A DNA stretch of 64,000 nt from Russula earlei. Taxonomy: Eukaryota > Basidiomycota > Agaricomycetes > Russulales > Russulaceae. Position numbers and translations under genes: made by a program. The notes beneath the pieces are model-generated. The model was not told the origin of the DNA. It ran no database searches and was given only the letters and a program-made list of their open reading frames with translations. Shown in pieces: positions 1 through 10,534 of the stretch; the stretch's first letter is position 1, and every line of letters begins with the position of its first letter. The DNA is taken from positions 109,974-173,973 of the forward strand of contig JAGFNK010000058.1 of the NCBI GenBank assembly GCA_025769875.1. Reading direction: 5' to 3'.

Positions 1-279
1 GAAGACGGCCACCCTAATTCTGCCTCTCGCTGACTTGAATCTGACCCTCTGTTTTCGACCTCTGCGTCGGACCGATAATCGCTTGGACCTCGGAGCGACA
101 GCTAGCTTGAGCCGGCCAAGCTTGCCTGCTCGCCAGGAACCTTTTCGGCCTTTCATATTTCGGAGAATATTCTTGTTATCAACATAAAAGAGACGAATCT
201 ACAATCGGAGTTGTAGAACCAGGGGTTGCAGGGCACGAAGTCACTCACATATCTGAAGCCAAATTTGCCACCCCAGTTA

Positions 280-2176
280 ATTACAGCTAATGGTGTATAT
301 CTCCTTGTGCGTCGTGCGCGAACGAGTATTCTTGTGGGCCATGGACTTCCATTTGGCCGCCAACCCTTCGTGCGGATTGAACCATTTTTGGCTTGCCAGA
401 ATACGCGCGTGGCACCGCCCCTTCCTTGAACGAGGATTCTTAGACGCTTCTTGGGGCGCCGCCGCCTGGGCAATGGTGTCTGGCCTGGTCGTGGTGCCTT
501 CGCCGACAACCGGTACAACTTCTTCTCTTTATGTCTCAGAAACTCTCTCCTCGTTTCATCGGGCACAACAATGTTCCATCTTCGAAATTGGCGATGAAAT
601 GGGTAAGGGGAGGGTTTGGAAATACGCCTGACTTGGGCATCCGTAAGCGGCCTAATATCAAACAATGCCCGTTGAATCTGAGTGTACACAACCATCTCGC
701 TCCAGCGTCCGCGTTTTCTCATGCCGCGAACGTGATGATGCCTGGAGAAGAGAACGTAAGGTGTAGGGACGCCCCAGTGATCTTCGATACTACGGTCTCT
801 GTCTTCCTGGGATTGAGCCGATTGTTCGTGGGACCAGTGCTTGTTGTCAGTCCGAGTAACGGTGCTGCCATGTTCGGGGACCCATATCTAATGAATTGCA
901 TGAGACATGACCCGGACAGATATACGATGGCGCACCTTGTTGACGTTCACCCAGGAGTCATAATCCTTAACCCAAACCTGGCAAACCCGTGCCCTTCTTT
1001 GGCCACCACTCCTTAAAAGGTCACGGAAGACTCTGGCTCTACACCGAGGAAAACTACGTGAATATGGCTACGTTTTCGTAGTTATAAAACGTACGTTCTC
1101 GATGAGGCGGCGACGTAGAACGCATACCCCCAACGGTAAGCCTCGGTCCTTTCAACGACACCTTCCCCCACCCGAACGCGTCTTATCCATGTGGGCCCCA
1201 ACCCACTGTAGCCTATAAGCACGCGCCTGCGCCGGGTGGGTGGGTTCGGTAGGAGGGTAATGCTTATAGCACGCCGCCAAGCTTGGAGGCCTCGCTGATA
1301 CAGGGCCCATGTCAAACCGGATCCTCTGTCACGGACGAGCTCGAATGATACGCCTTGCGTGGATTGAATTAGGTGTGAAGTGAAAGGCCATGATTGAAAT
1401 TGTACCTAAAGTTATCCTAACGGTGTTGCTGGCAGCCTCGGCATCAAACATTAGCTGTCGATGTCGCTGCCTGAGCGTACTGTGAAATACATAAATATGA
1501 AACTATACCATTTGGGAGTAATCGCTCCCGGACAATCGCCGAATGTTTCTGAAGGGGTTCACTCCTTTTATTTCTGGGTCTGGCAATGATGCGCATTGTA
1601 GGTAAGATGCATAGTGGACGTGCAAAGATATCTGGGCCTACTGGAGTCTTGAACCTCGTCATACTCAACCAGGTCAATGATCGACGACTGCTGGTTGTTA
1701 CTTGGGTTGATGGTTTTGAAGTAAAACAATGCCCTGTCGCACCTGCGGGGAGATGGGGATGAAGGTGTCCCGTAGGTTCGTCAAAAACCTACATGTCTTT
1801 GCTGGGATTCGCCGAAACGATTGCTAGTTTTGTGCCATTCCTCAATATATCGTGGACTACCATGGAGATGCCGTCATAGACACGGATCTGATTGTTAGGA
1901 TTACTGGAAGCAACGGACCGCATTAAACTCTGCGTTGACACGAGTGAGACGAGATGAAAACCGACGTTCCGTCCTGAAGTAACTGGTCAGTCACACGCGT
2001 GATATTGTCCTGGACTAGCGCTAAAGCCCCCACGCCCTTTCCCCACGTCCTACTCTCAAGGATCCCGTGCCAAATAGTCCAGCTAATAGTAAAAATATAA
2101 AGGTGAGCACGGAACTGGCTGAGCAGACTTCGTCGACTGACTCTGTAGCCAAAGCGATGACGTTCGAATAAGACAT
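280..2176 (-). pseudogene. MDP-1-like HAD phosphatase, copy A (probable pseudo-enzyme)
   Basis: Multi-exon gene read from the ATG at 2176. The first exon gives MSYSNVIALAT and splices (acceptor TTAG just before the WTIW codons, near 2085) to DWTIWHGIL. The next blocks are NQIRVYDGISMVVHDIL then LAIVSANPSKDM, DRALFYFKTINPSNN, EIKGVNPFRNIRRLSGSDYSQM (about 1,530-1,600), MFDAEAASNTVRI (about 1,410-1,450) and GLTWALYQRGLQAWRRA (about 1,245-1,310). In order these match motifs I-IV of magnesium-dependent phosphatase-1. Two acidic positions are lost by comparison with copies B and C: the motif I nucleophile Asp is Ala (GAC to GCT), and the second Asp of motif IV (DD) is Ala. Motif III Lys remains. 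The C-terminal extension (WVKDYDSWVNVNK near 950-990, then MVVYTQIQRALF near 660-700) is conserved in all paralogues but not recognised. The 3' end and exon borders are approximate. Confidence 0.
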
Positions 2177-2289
2177 GTGTGTAGTGGCAAGACGGCTGTG
2201 GATTCGAAACGATGGGACGACAAAAGAGCCAGTCAAACGGGGCTTGCGGAAGCCTAACTTCACTTCAGAATAAGATTTCAAGATTATAT

Positions 2290-3570
2290 CTGCTGCGTTA
2301 CCGAAAGATGTAATTCAGCACACACTACCACCATCCGTCAAACCGTGAAGATCGGTCACAATTCTAGATCAGAAAAATCTTCTTCTGCGAAATCGTTGAT
2401 CGATCAACAACGTGATCGTTGACGTGTTTGACAATTCGTCGTGCATGGCTTGAAGTCCCGCTTTTGGGGGTGAACGGAAAAGGTGATGTTTTCTATCGTA
2501 CGTACGAATCCGGAATATTTTACTTTTATTGTCTGCTAAGTTGACTATAAGTGGACTTGGCTTATCCCTTCCCGCCTGTTGTGCTGGGCTACAGTACCCT
2601 TTCCCTCACCCTCACCACCACAAGGGATTGTGTTGTTACTGTACTAATGCACTTTACAAAGTACGTGATCTCTTGATCGTGCATGAAAAAGCCTTCGATG
2701 TGATATGTGAAGGCATTGGAATAATGTGCGAGATTGATCGATCAGCGAGGACCCGTGTCGAGTTCAATTGTAACAGATTCTTGTTCATCGAGAGGATCCT
2801 CTCGAAAGCTTCTGATTTCTCTGATCGTGAACTTTGAGCTGGCAGATTCGATTTTCTGATTATGCCACAACTAAATTCTGTACTTCTCCTTTGACTTTGG
2901 CGTCATTTCATTCTCGGCTGTCAGCCTTGGCCAGAAGTGCTTCCTACACCTGGACAGATAATCGCGTGCCTCCTCTGACTGATATCTGCACCACCATCAA
3001 CGCCACTCTCACCCATTCCTACAACACGCAGGTTTACGTTTCCGCCGCCAAGTGGACCAATAAGGTGATTTGAAGTGCAACGGCTCATCACCGAAGATAC
3101 GTTTCAGGGCCAATAGATCTCGGACCTCAAAACGTACAAAATCAAGACGGACCTTCCTGGCCACACTTACGAAGTGTACTGCGTTGATTTTGTGGCAGAT
3201 AAGATTGTCAGTGGTGGCCGTGATCGTACGGTAAATGTATGAGTCTGACATTATCCTGGCGAGCTTGCCGGTGCTGATGCTGCTGCTATTTGCCTGCATC
3301 CTAGCTGGAAAACCTGACTATCGATTGGTTCGGGGACCTTGAATGATGCCAAACGCTACTACTGTGGTGCTTTTGGAAACAGTTCCAGATACCCATCCAT
3401 GTGATAATACTAGTGCTGCGCATGTTGGGGATATTAATGAGATGTTGGCTAGGCTGCGAACTTTGCAGAATCTCGAATGATTGAGTCCATCAAAATAGGA
3501 AATGATCTTGCCTATTGCCGCTATCTGTCGACGACTCTGCAGGGGCGCTGTCCGGGGGTGCTGCACAGCC
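2290..3570. other. Decayed inter-gene segment between MDP copy A and lectin 1
   Basis: No intact gene. Bases 2,736-3,065 align by eye with 12,600-13,060 downstream of MDP copy D, so the duplicated block extends this far. Short plus-strand frames (for example 2,834-3,073) are conserved only as nucleotide similarity and are interrupted differently in the two copies. The second half holds a WD40-like remnant listed separately. Confidence 0.6.
3074..3250 (+). pseudogene. WD40-repeat fragment (F-box/WD40-like remnant)
   Basis: The frame reads EVQRLITEDTFQG, one stop, then ISDLKTYKIKTDLPGHT followed by YEVYCVDFVADKIVSGGRD and RTVNV. GH-(x)-VYCVDF-(x)-IVSGGRDRTV is the signature of one WD40 blade, close to the first blade of fungal F-box/WD40 (Cdc4/Met30-type) proteins. 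Only one blade is recognisable; a stop lies upstream and another directly after, where the WD dipeptide should be. It is therefore a fragment without function. Family assignment rests on this single blade. Confidence 0.5.
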
Positions 3571-3778
3571 CAAGATACGTATCCAAGTGTCGTGTCCTTG
3601 GTGCATGTAAGTAATAACCTACCGACTCATCCCACCACGACAGGCCTCGACTGTTTCTCTTTGTATTCTTTTTCCTTGATCTCTCAACGCACGAAGTCAG
3701 GCCACACTAATAGGAGAGAGTAATAGATATTGTCTGACCTTGTCCTACTTGCATCTCCAAGCCCTGACACTCTGATCA

Positions 3779-4609
3779 TTAGGCAAAGGCAATGATGCTG
3801 GCACCAGCGGAGTAAAGGATGGTGTCGTGCCAAGAATCTATGTGCCAAACCAAACCAGTCGTGGTCACCCCATCGATGTAGGCTTTGATGCGAAAGTTGG
3901 TCCTGAAGTCGATGTCGAATGAGTTCAAGGCGACGAAGATAGATGGATTTTTCGGGAACTTGACATTGCCGAATGTAATCGCTCGGCTCTGTTGGAGCTG
4001 CGGAAGGTTCCAAGGACGAATGTCCGTCGTGTTGACGGACGCGCTATAGATCTGCTTGCGTTCCGCTGGACATGCAATCCAGAACGCTTGGGCGGCGTTG
4101 AGGACCGTGTCTGCCCATGTCTCGATATTGAGCGTGAATCCGTTCACATCAATGTCAGTGGCGCTGGTCTTGAGGCGCCAGTTGTGGCCCTTGTCAAGAT
4201 CAATGTAGTTAAAGAAGACGACGACTTTTGGAGGGGTGGCGAATGGGCGCTCAAAGTCGATGCGCGCTGAGGCGGGGTCATAAGGGTTGATCAAGAGGTT
4301 GCGCATGTAGGCACCCGTGAGGAACTCTTGATCGTCGGGTGCGATGACGAACGCATCATCGATGGCGCTGTAAAGAGTGGTGTCCTCCCAAGTTGTAATG
4401 TGGCAGTCGGCCCAAGTATTGGTGAAGTAATCGATCGTCGACTCGACGCGAATGCTGGCGTTCTTATCAATATCTAACTCACGGAAACCATGGGCAAGGC
4501 GGGGACGGGCGTCGAATGCGTAGGGGAAGTCAAGGGTTATCTCTGTATCAGGTTCCGGGTTGGCCGGGGAATGGACGGTTTGGGTGTCGAATTCGCAGAC
4601 GACGGGCAT
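3779..4609 (-). CDS. H-type lectin domain protein (lectin 1, intact)
   Basis: Single-exon frame of 276 residues from ATG at 4609 to the stop at 3779. It has three similar modules. The first contains YFTNTWADCHITTWEDTTLY. The second, the clearest H-type lectin unit (PF09458), runs from FERPFATPPKVVVFFNYIDL to FTLNIETWADTVLNAAQAFW. The third runs from ITFGNVKFPKNPSIFVALNS to GLVWHIDSWHDTILYSAGAS. The family fold is a beta-sandwich that binds N-acetylgalactosamine-type sugars; in fungi such cytoplasmic lectins lack signal peptides, and none is seen here. The start is chosen because its paralogue at 14,564 begins with the same MP(V/I)-EF-T-TVH-P pattern. It lies between MDP-like copies A and B. 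Sugar specificity cannot be read from the sequence. Confidence 0.88.
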   Translation of the reverse strand: MPVVCEFDTQTVHSPANPEPDTEITLDFPYAFDARPRLAHGFRELDIDKNASIRVESTIDYFTNTWADCHITTWEDTTLYSAIDDAFVIAPDDQEFLTGAYMRNLLINPYDPASARIDFERPFATPPKVVVFFNYIDLDKGHNWRLKTSATDIDVNGFTLNIETWADTVLNAAQAFWIACPAERKQIYSASVNTTDIRPWNLPQLQQSRAITFGNVKFPKNPSIFVALNSFDIDFRTNFRIKAYIDGVTTTGLVWHIDSWHDTILYSAGASIIAFA

Positions 4610-4991
4610 GACGGGTTGTAAACAGCAGTGGAGAGGGAGTTGAAGATAAAGAGCAATTCTTTATCATACCTGTGGCCTATACTGCAGTGAACAATTTGGG
4701 CCTATGGAGCCCTGACTCTGTGAACAAAATAGAGTTGGGAAACGAGTATCAGAGTTAGAATCCCGACTCGATTCGAAATCTAATCGAATCCGAATCGGGC
4801 CACGTGCTGTGAAATAAAGAAGGCTGCTAACCCTGCACCCTACTTTGTCAACACATCTCGGCGTGTTCACCCCAGATTTTCAAGGCTGCCCGACAAGACA
4901 GTACGACTGGCCTGGGTATCTAATCTGCCAAATATCATGATCAGCATCACCGCTCCCGTCAAACTTGAACCCCAGGCTGGCAGTTGACAGC

Positions 4992-6646
4992 ATGTCCTAT
5001 CCGAAAGTCGTTGCTTTGGACACAGAGTGAACGAAATAAACTGATTCCGCACCCGCTTTGACTCACTCGTTACTAGCTGGACTATTTGGCAGTGGTATCT
5101 CGATTCTGCAACATGGGGGAGAGGACCGGGTGCACAACCATCGATTGAGGACAACATCGAGCGTGTGGATCGCCAGTTACTTCGTGATAGGACGTCAGTA
5201 CTCCAAAACTTCCGACTCAGTCCCAACCTCGTTAATTTCTGTCTCTAGGGATCACAGCAAGCAAGATTCGTGTCTTTGACGATATCTCGAACATAGTCCA
5301 TGACATTCTGAAGAACGGCGCAAGACTTGCAATCGTTTCGCGTAATCCCAGCAAAGCCATGTAAAGCTTATCGGGCCCGACGAACCGATTGGGGCTCTAC
5401 TTACCGGGTGCTGTAGGTGCGACAGGGCGCTTGTATTACTTCAACACCATCAACCCGAAAAACGGGAGAGAGTGGTCTATCATTCACCTGGTTACATACG
5501 ACGAAGTTATAGACCGTAAGTCTAGGTGTCTTTGCCCTCCTTTATGCACATGTTGACAATTTGTATAACGGCCAGAATCAAAGGTGCAGCACTTCAAAAG
5601 GATTCGGACATGGTCCGCAAGCGATTTCTCAGATCTTGTACGGCTTCACATCTACTTATCTTATGCTTATGCTCTGTAAATAACATTGACAGCTCATGTT
5701 TGACGACGAGGCCTACAACAACGTCGTCAGGATAGAAGCAGGTATGCGTGCAATTACATATTCGTTTCGCATTCATATTCATGTATTCCGAGGCGTAACA
5801 TTCCAGTTCGTCCGCGATGGAAAAGGTTTGACGTGGGACGTCTATCAACAAGGCCTCGATGCTTGGCGACGTGCTAAAAGTATTATGATTCCCTCGAGCC
5901 CAAGCCCCGTACGGATGCTCGTAGGCTTCAGTGCGTTGCCCTCCTTCTCTGTCACACTCATTGGGAGGGGGGAATGTCGTGTGGACCGAAACACGCCCTC
6001 TCGATGGGGCTACGCGTTATATCTCGCCGACACAATTGGAATGTACGTTTCAATCCGATGTCGCCACGCTCAAGCCTTACGTTCTATGTAGAGCCAAATA
6101 CTTTGCTAGGCTGGAACGAAGAATGGATTGCGGAAAAGTCCCATGTTTACGAAGTTTGGGTCAAAGATTACGATGCGTGGACGAGCATCAACAAGGCGCG
6201 CCATGGGATATCTATGCAAGGCACATCTCACATATGTCTTTAGATATGGATCCCCGAAAACTCTGGTTACCTTCCGCAAATGAACAACACACTCTGGTCC
6301 GTTGAAGATGCGGGACGGAACCAGGAGGACAGGGACCGTTTCATCACGGACCACTGGAAAGTCCCTACACCTTACGTTCCTCTTCTCCAAGCATCATTGG
6401 ATGGAAGGGATGCCCATCCCAAAAGGCCAACGGTGTACCGAGATGGTTGTATACACGCAGATCCAACGGTCGCTATTCGAGGTCGTTCGGGTTCCAGACG
6501 ACCAAGTGGATCAACATTCCAATCCCAATCCTTACCCTTTCGATAAACAAATTAAGACGTGGAAAATCACTGTACCCAACGAAACAAATGATGAGTGTCG
6601 GCGGATATGGGGAGCCAAACCTTGTGTAGTCAGTCAGCGTTACTGA
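4992..6646 (+). CDS. MDP-1-like HAD phosphatase, copy B (catalytic residues kept)
   Basis: Best readable member of the family. Exon 1 from ATG 4992 gives MSYPKVVALDT. Splicing at GTGAACG (5027) to the acceptor at ACTAG joins ...GA to CTGGACTATTTGG, producing DTDWTIW, the HAD motif I DxDxT. Later exons give IRVFDDISNIVHDIL plus LAIVSRNPSKAM (motif II region), RALYYFNTINPKNGREW, ESKVQHFKRIRTWSASDFSD (motif III Lys), MFDDEAYNNVVRIEA (motif IV DD...N) and VTFQFVRDGKGLTWDVYQQG LDAWRRAK. This is the full order seen in MDP-1/PF12689 proteins, which dephosphorylate small phospho-compounds or glycated proteins. A C-terminal extension follows: WGYALYLADTIGMY, then KSHVYEVWVKDYDAW and VVYTQIQRSLFEVV near 6,445-6,500; I do not recognise it. 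About eight short introns are inferred by splice rules and paralogue comparison. The enzyme call is firm; the role is unknown. Confidence 0.72.
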
Positions 6647-6854
6647 TTTGGTGACTCGGGTATATTGTATTGCAAATTGGTGACCCATTCGTGGGAGTGT
6701 GAGCTCAGGCTGGCGCGGCGATTACTACTTGTTGGAAATCGGAGTCTCGATGTAGTGACGAATGAATTCTACTCGAAAACTATATCTAAGTGCACTGATA
6801 TACATTATTCATGTTACATGCTTGAAGAGAGTCACCTCCCAGGTCCACAGCGGG

Positions 6855-8107
6855 ATGCCCGCCCCAGCTTCATTCTGTCAGCCAGTCGAATTGACGTCCA
6901 TCTCCGCCGTTGAGGCATTCCTCGCGGGCACTCCCTTTGCAAGCCGATCCATCACGGAACTGACGGGCGGAACTGTCAACTATCTGTACAGAATCAATCT
7001 GCTAACGCCTTTTGACGGCTGCCAGACGGTCGTGCTCAAGCATGCGCAGCCGTTCTGGAAGAGCGCGGTGTGTAATTCATGGGAGGTGGAACGCCAGGCA
7101 AGAAATTGGAGCGATTGGTCGATGCCGACGATTGACCCACTGGCACGACAGATCTTCGAAGTGGAAGCGATGACGCGCGTCAGGCTCAGCCTTCCGCCAA
7201 ATTTGCTCGTCAAAGGTCCCAAAAATCCACCATTTTGACGTCAACAACTATCTCATCGTCATGGAGGACTGCGGCGCCGACGGTTGTCACCCTCAGGGAA
7301 TTCCTCTGCTCCGACAGTGCCTGTTCCACTGGTCTCGCGGAGACTATTGGGACAGCCGTCGGCGATTTTATTGCGCGGGTGCACGAATGGAGCAGGAGCA
7401 ATCCCGACGGCGTACTCGACATTTTTGATAAATGTCTGCACGCAAAACAGATGATGGCCGACTTGAACTACAATCGCCTAGTGGCCACGTTGCAGTGCAA
7501 AGACAAGGATGATTTGCCTCTGCTGTCAGACTTCAAAATAGATCCCACCCGACATTCAAGCCATCTCGACGCTGACAGACGAGTATCTTTCCTGCCTGAT
7601 GTCTGCTCGGCTCCCTGGCCGTGATGTCGTAGGTTTTTCCCCCGAGAAAACTGCTTCGTTCGAAGGTTAACAAATGCCATTGGCTAGTTCCTCATGGGAG
7701 ACCTCTGGCACGAGAATATCCTTGTCACCACTGACCAGCAGCCCCTTCGTCTCTATATTTTGGATTGGGAACTCGCAAGGACAGGATTACCAGGCTCAGA
7801 AATTGGCTTGTTTTGCGCTTACATGGATTTACTTAGTAGAAGGAACCAGGTTGCGTCCGAGCTCGCGTCGGGGATGCGTCGGAGCTTCCTAGACGCCTAC
7901 TCCCGTATTTCAAATAGAGATGCCCGTCTGGCACAGGATACTTTGGCGCATTGGGGTATTAGTTACGTTTTCTGGACGCCTCGTGACCCTCCAGGCGATA
8001 GAGAGTTAGTGCAAGACTTCGTCAGGAAAGGTGTGGAATATTTAGTGCGCTCTCGGGACAGAGCTTTCCTGGCGGAGTCGCCCGTAAAAGGACTTTTACC
8101 AGAATGA
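6855..8107 (+). pseudogene. Aminoglycoside-phosphotransferase/choline-kinase-like protein, frameshifted
   Basis: Similarity to the APH family (PF01636) continues across three frames. ATG 6855 opens MPAPASFCQPVELTS, with a nucleotide-loop-like stretch ITELTGGTVNYLYRI and the Lys strand QTVVLKHAQPFW. The frame shifts near 7,210 (to VPKIHHFDVNNYLIVMEDCG), again near 7,277 (to VVTLREFLCSD) and near 7,548 (to DIQAISTLTDEYLSCLM). A short intron at about 7,631-7,686 leads to FLMGDLWHENILVTT and YILDWELARTG, the Brenner-type and DxE/DW motifs. The usual His of HGD is Met here. The tail to PVKGLLPE at 8107 is intact. Such kinases phosphorylate small molecules in the cytoplasm; this copy could not make a full product unless the frameshifts are assembly errors. 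Confidence 0.72.
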
Positions 8108-8788
8108 ATTACCATTTTATCACCGACGCCGGTAGTTGGACATCTGTCATACTAACAGTCAGAATCAGATAATTGATACTAGTGGACTAAACTATACCAT
8201 GTGTCCACTCGAATTCTGGTCATGATCCGACGTAACGTAACCTCTGGAAGGCCGGAGAGACGCTTATAGCCATTCCGTATGCTCATGACGTCTTTCGGAG
8301 AACGGGTGGTATCTTCGAAGGTTTACCTCTTGCCGATTGCAGGAATATCGGTGGTAACGTTTCCATCTAGTTTGTAGTCCCCAGCTGCATCAAGCGCAGA
8401 GAGGAGAGCACTCAATTGAGCGTGTAGAGAATATGGAGAAAGACGATCATTGACACACAATGTGACCTCCACGACGTGCTCTGACAAACCCACCACCGCC
8501 GGTACGGGTCCAGATATCCCAAACCTGCAAGACCCTGACCCGTAAACCCGTCGAGGTTTGACCATACTCGTGTCGATCACTGAGATTCCGCAGTGGCCGA
8601 TATGGACGTATCACCGATTTCCTTTTTCTTTTACTTGTCTCCGTCATTATCGTTTCGGGGTAATCAGTCCCGTCGCTCTCGTCGATGACGCATCTACGTT
8701 CTTCCAGGCCCTTGACATAGTTCACCTTCAAAAGGAAAAATGTGGACAAAGTTTGTATTGGCAGATATAGATATAGTAGACTCACAGG
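8108..8788. other. Intergenic stretch with unresolved minus-strand frames
   Basis: Two overlapping minus-strand frames occur here: 8,323-8,580 (85 codons, ends DIPAIGKR) and 8,447-8,785 (112 codons). The first has balanced composition (VVEVTLCVNDRLSPYSLHAQ) and could be the last exon of a gene, but I recognise no domain and find no convincing upstream exon. It may belong to a longer 3' part of MDP copy C. No function is assigned. Confidence 0.3.
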
Positions 8789-10434
8789 CTAACTACTTTC
8801 CATCATTATGGAATCATAAATATCCGTCTCGCCGTGTTTCAAGAAGTCGTGCTTGGTCTCTTCCGGCACAGTAATGTTCCACGCTTTAGTTTGAAGATGG
8901 TAGTGGAAAGGAATCGGGGTTTGTTCGGCCTCAGTATCTGTAATCACGGTAAGGTATACCAGAGATCGCTGAATCTGAGTCGGTAGCAGCAGTTCGTTCG
9001 ATCGTGCATTGAGCTCGATAGGCATACCATCTAGGAAGCGATGTCTGGAGAACAGAACATAGGGTGTATAGACACCCCACCGGCCCGCAACAGCACGATC
9101 TCGGTCTTCCTGGTTACGACCCGTCTCTTCATCGGTTGCTCTCCGGTTGTCCATCTGTGGCAGGCTACTATCATTTTCGGGGATCCATACCTACGGGGAT
9201 AAGAGATGACCCAGTACGAAACGGTGTAATAATGTTACCTTGTTGACCTTGTTCATCCATGCCTCGTAATCTCGGACCCAAACTGCGCAAACCCAGCCCT
9301 CACGACCCTCTCGTTTCTCCCAGTCGGAATAGAATTTAGCTCTACAAGGCAAACGTTAACGCCGGAAAACCTGACAATAGGTAGCACGCACATGCTCGGG
9401 TGATCGGTGACGTACAACCCAAATCCCCATCGGCAAGTCCACATCCGATGAACACGGCCTTCGCCCTTTTGAACGAGGTCAATTACGGTGTGGCTTTGCC
9501 CAGTATAACCGATAACCATGGGTGTGAGTTGCGAGCTTGGGTTCGGGGGAATCGTAATCCTCTTCATGCGCCGCCAAGTGTCCATGCCTTCTTGGTAGAT
9601 GTCCCACGTTAACCCTTTCTTGTGGCAGATGGCCTGGAATGTCACCCCTTTCTGGATGTGAGTACGGATGTGGAATGGAGGCCTGGGGATGGCAAGCACA
9701 CCTAGCTGTATCCTGACCGCATTGTTCTTGGCCTCGTCATCAAAAAGAATCTGTAGAGGCCGTTGACTATAGACAAGCTACTAGCAGGGGAGTGATTAAC
9801 GAACCATCTCGGAGTAATCAAGTCCAGACCATTCCCTTATCCTTCTAAACTGCTCTACCTTCGATTCTAAACACGAAATAATTATTCATGCAAAGCGAAT
9901 TTAAGGGGGAAATATTACCATTAGTGACATCATAATATTTAGCTAACTGAATGATTGGCCCCTCGCTACCGTTAGCATTGGCCACGATAAAGTGCGACAA
10001 TGCCCTGTCGTACCTGTAAATCATCAACAAATTAGACATCCAAGAGTTTCAGGAAGAACATACATGGCTTTCCTTGAATTGGTGGAAACGATCGCGAGCA
10101 ACGCACCTTTCTTGAGGACGTCGCTTATCACATCAGAAATTCCGTCGTAGAGACGGATGGAGTTCTCATGATTGCTGCGGATAATAGAAGAGTCGGTGCT
10201 GATTTTCACGTGAAGGAAGTACTGACGTTTTGTCCCGAAGCCACGAACCATTAACAGATTCAATGTTGTCCTCAATTGAATCTGAGGCACCTGGGCCCTT
10301 TCCCCAACTATTCTCATCTAGCCGCCCCGCCCAGACAGTCCCGCTGGCAAGTGCATCGAATGAGTGCTGAGTTGTGTAAGTTTGATTGCGTATATTCACT
10401 CTGTGTCCAAAGCAACGAGCTTTGGGAAATCCAT
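8789..10434 (-). CDS. MDP-1-like HAD phosphatase, copy C (canonical DxDGT motif)
   Basis: Read from ATG 10434: MDFPKLVALDT, intron, then DGTVWAGRLDENSWGKGPG, giving the canonical HAD motif I DTDGT. Further exons give SIRLYDGISDVISDVLKKGA then LLAIVSTNSRKAM, DRALSHFIVANANGSEGP, SKVEQFRRIREWSGLDYSEM (motif III Lys), ILFDDEAKNNAVRIQLG (motif IV) and the pair GVTFQAICHKKGLTW and DIYQEGMDTWRRM. The extension includes KFYSDWEKREGREGW, VWVRDYEAWMNKVNK, TPYVLFSRHRFLDGMP and LLPTQIQRSLVYLT, ending at 8789 (IMMESS). No frameshift was noticed, so this is one of two probably functional members. It starts 100 bp downstream of the end of copy D on the same strand. Exon borders are inferred by eye. Confidence 0.7.
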
Positions 10435-10534
10435 TTTTTGGGAGTAAATGCAAGTGGCAGGCGGTGAGAACTGTGACGTAACGAGAGGAGAGAAACCGAT
10501 TTGGGATCGTCCCTTGGAGAGGCTTCAGACAAGT

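Noticed and set aside
153..722. Single 189-codon minus-strand frame at the window start as a separate gene
   Set aside because: Its first part is the conserved tail of MDP copy A; the rest crosses a probable intron, and the better-conserved reading continues in another frame.
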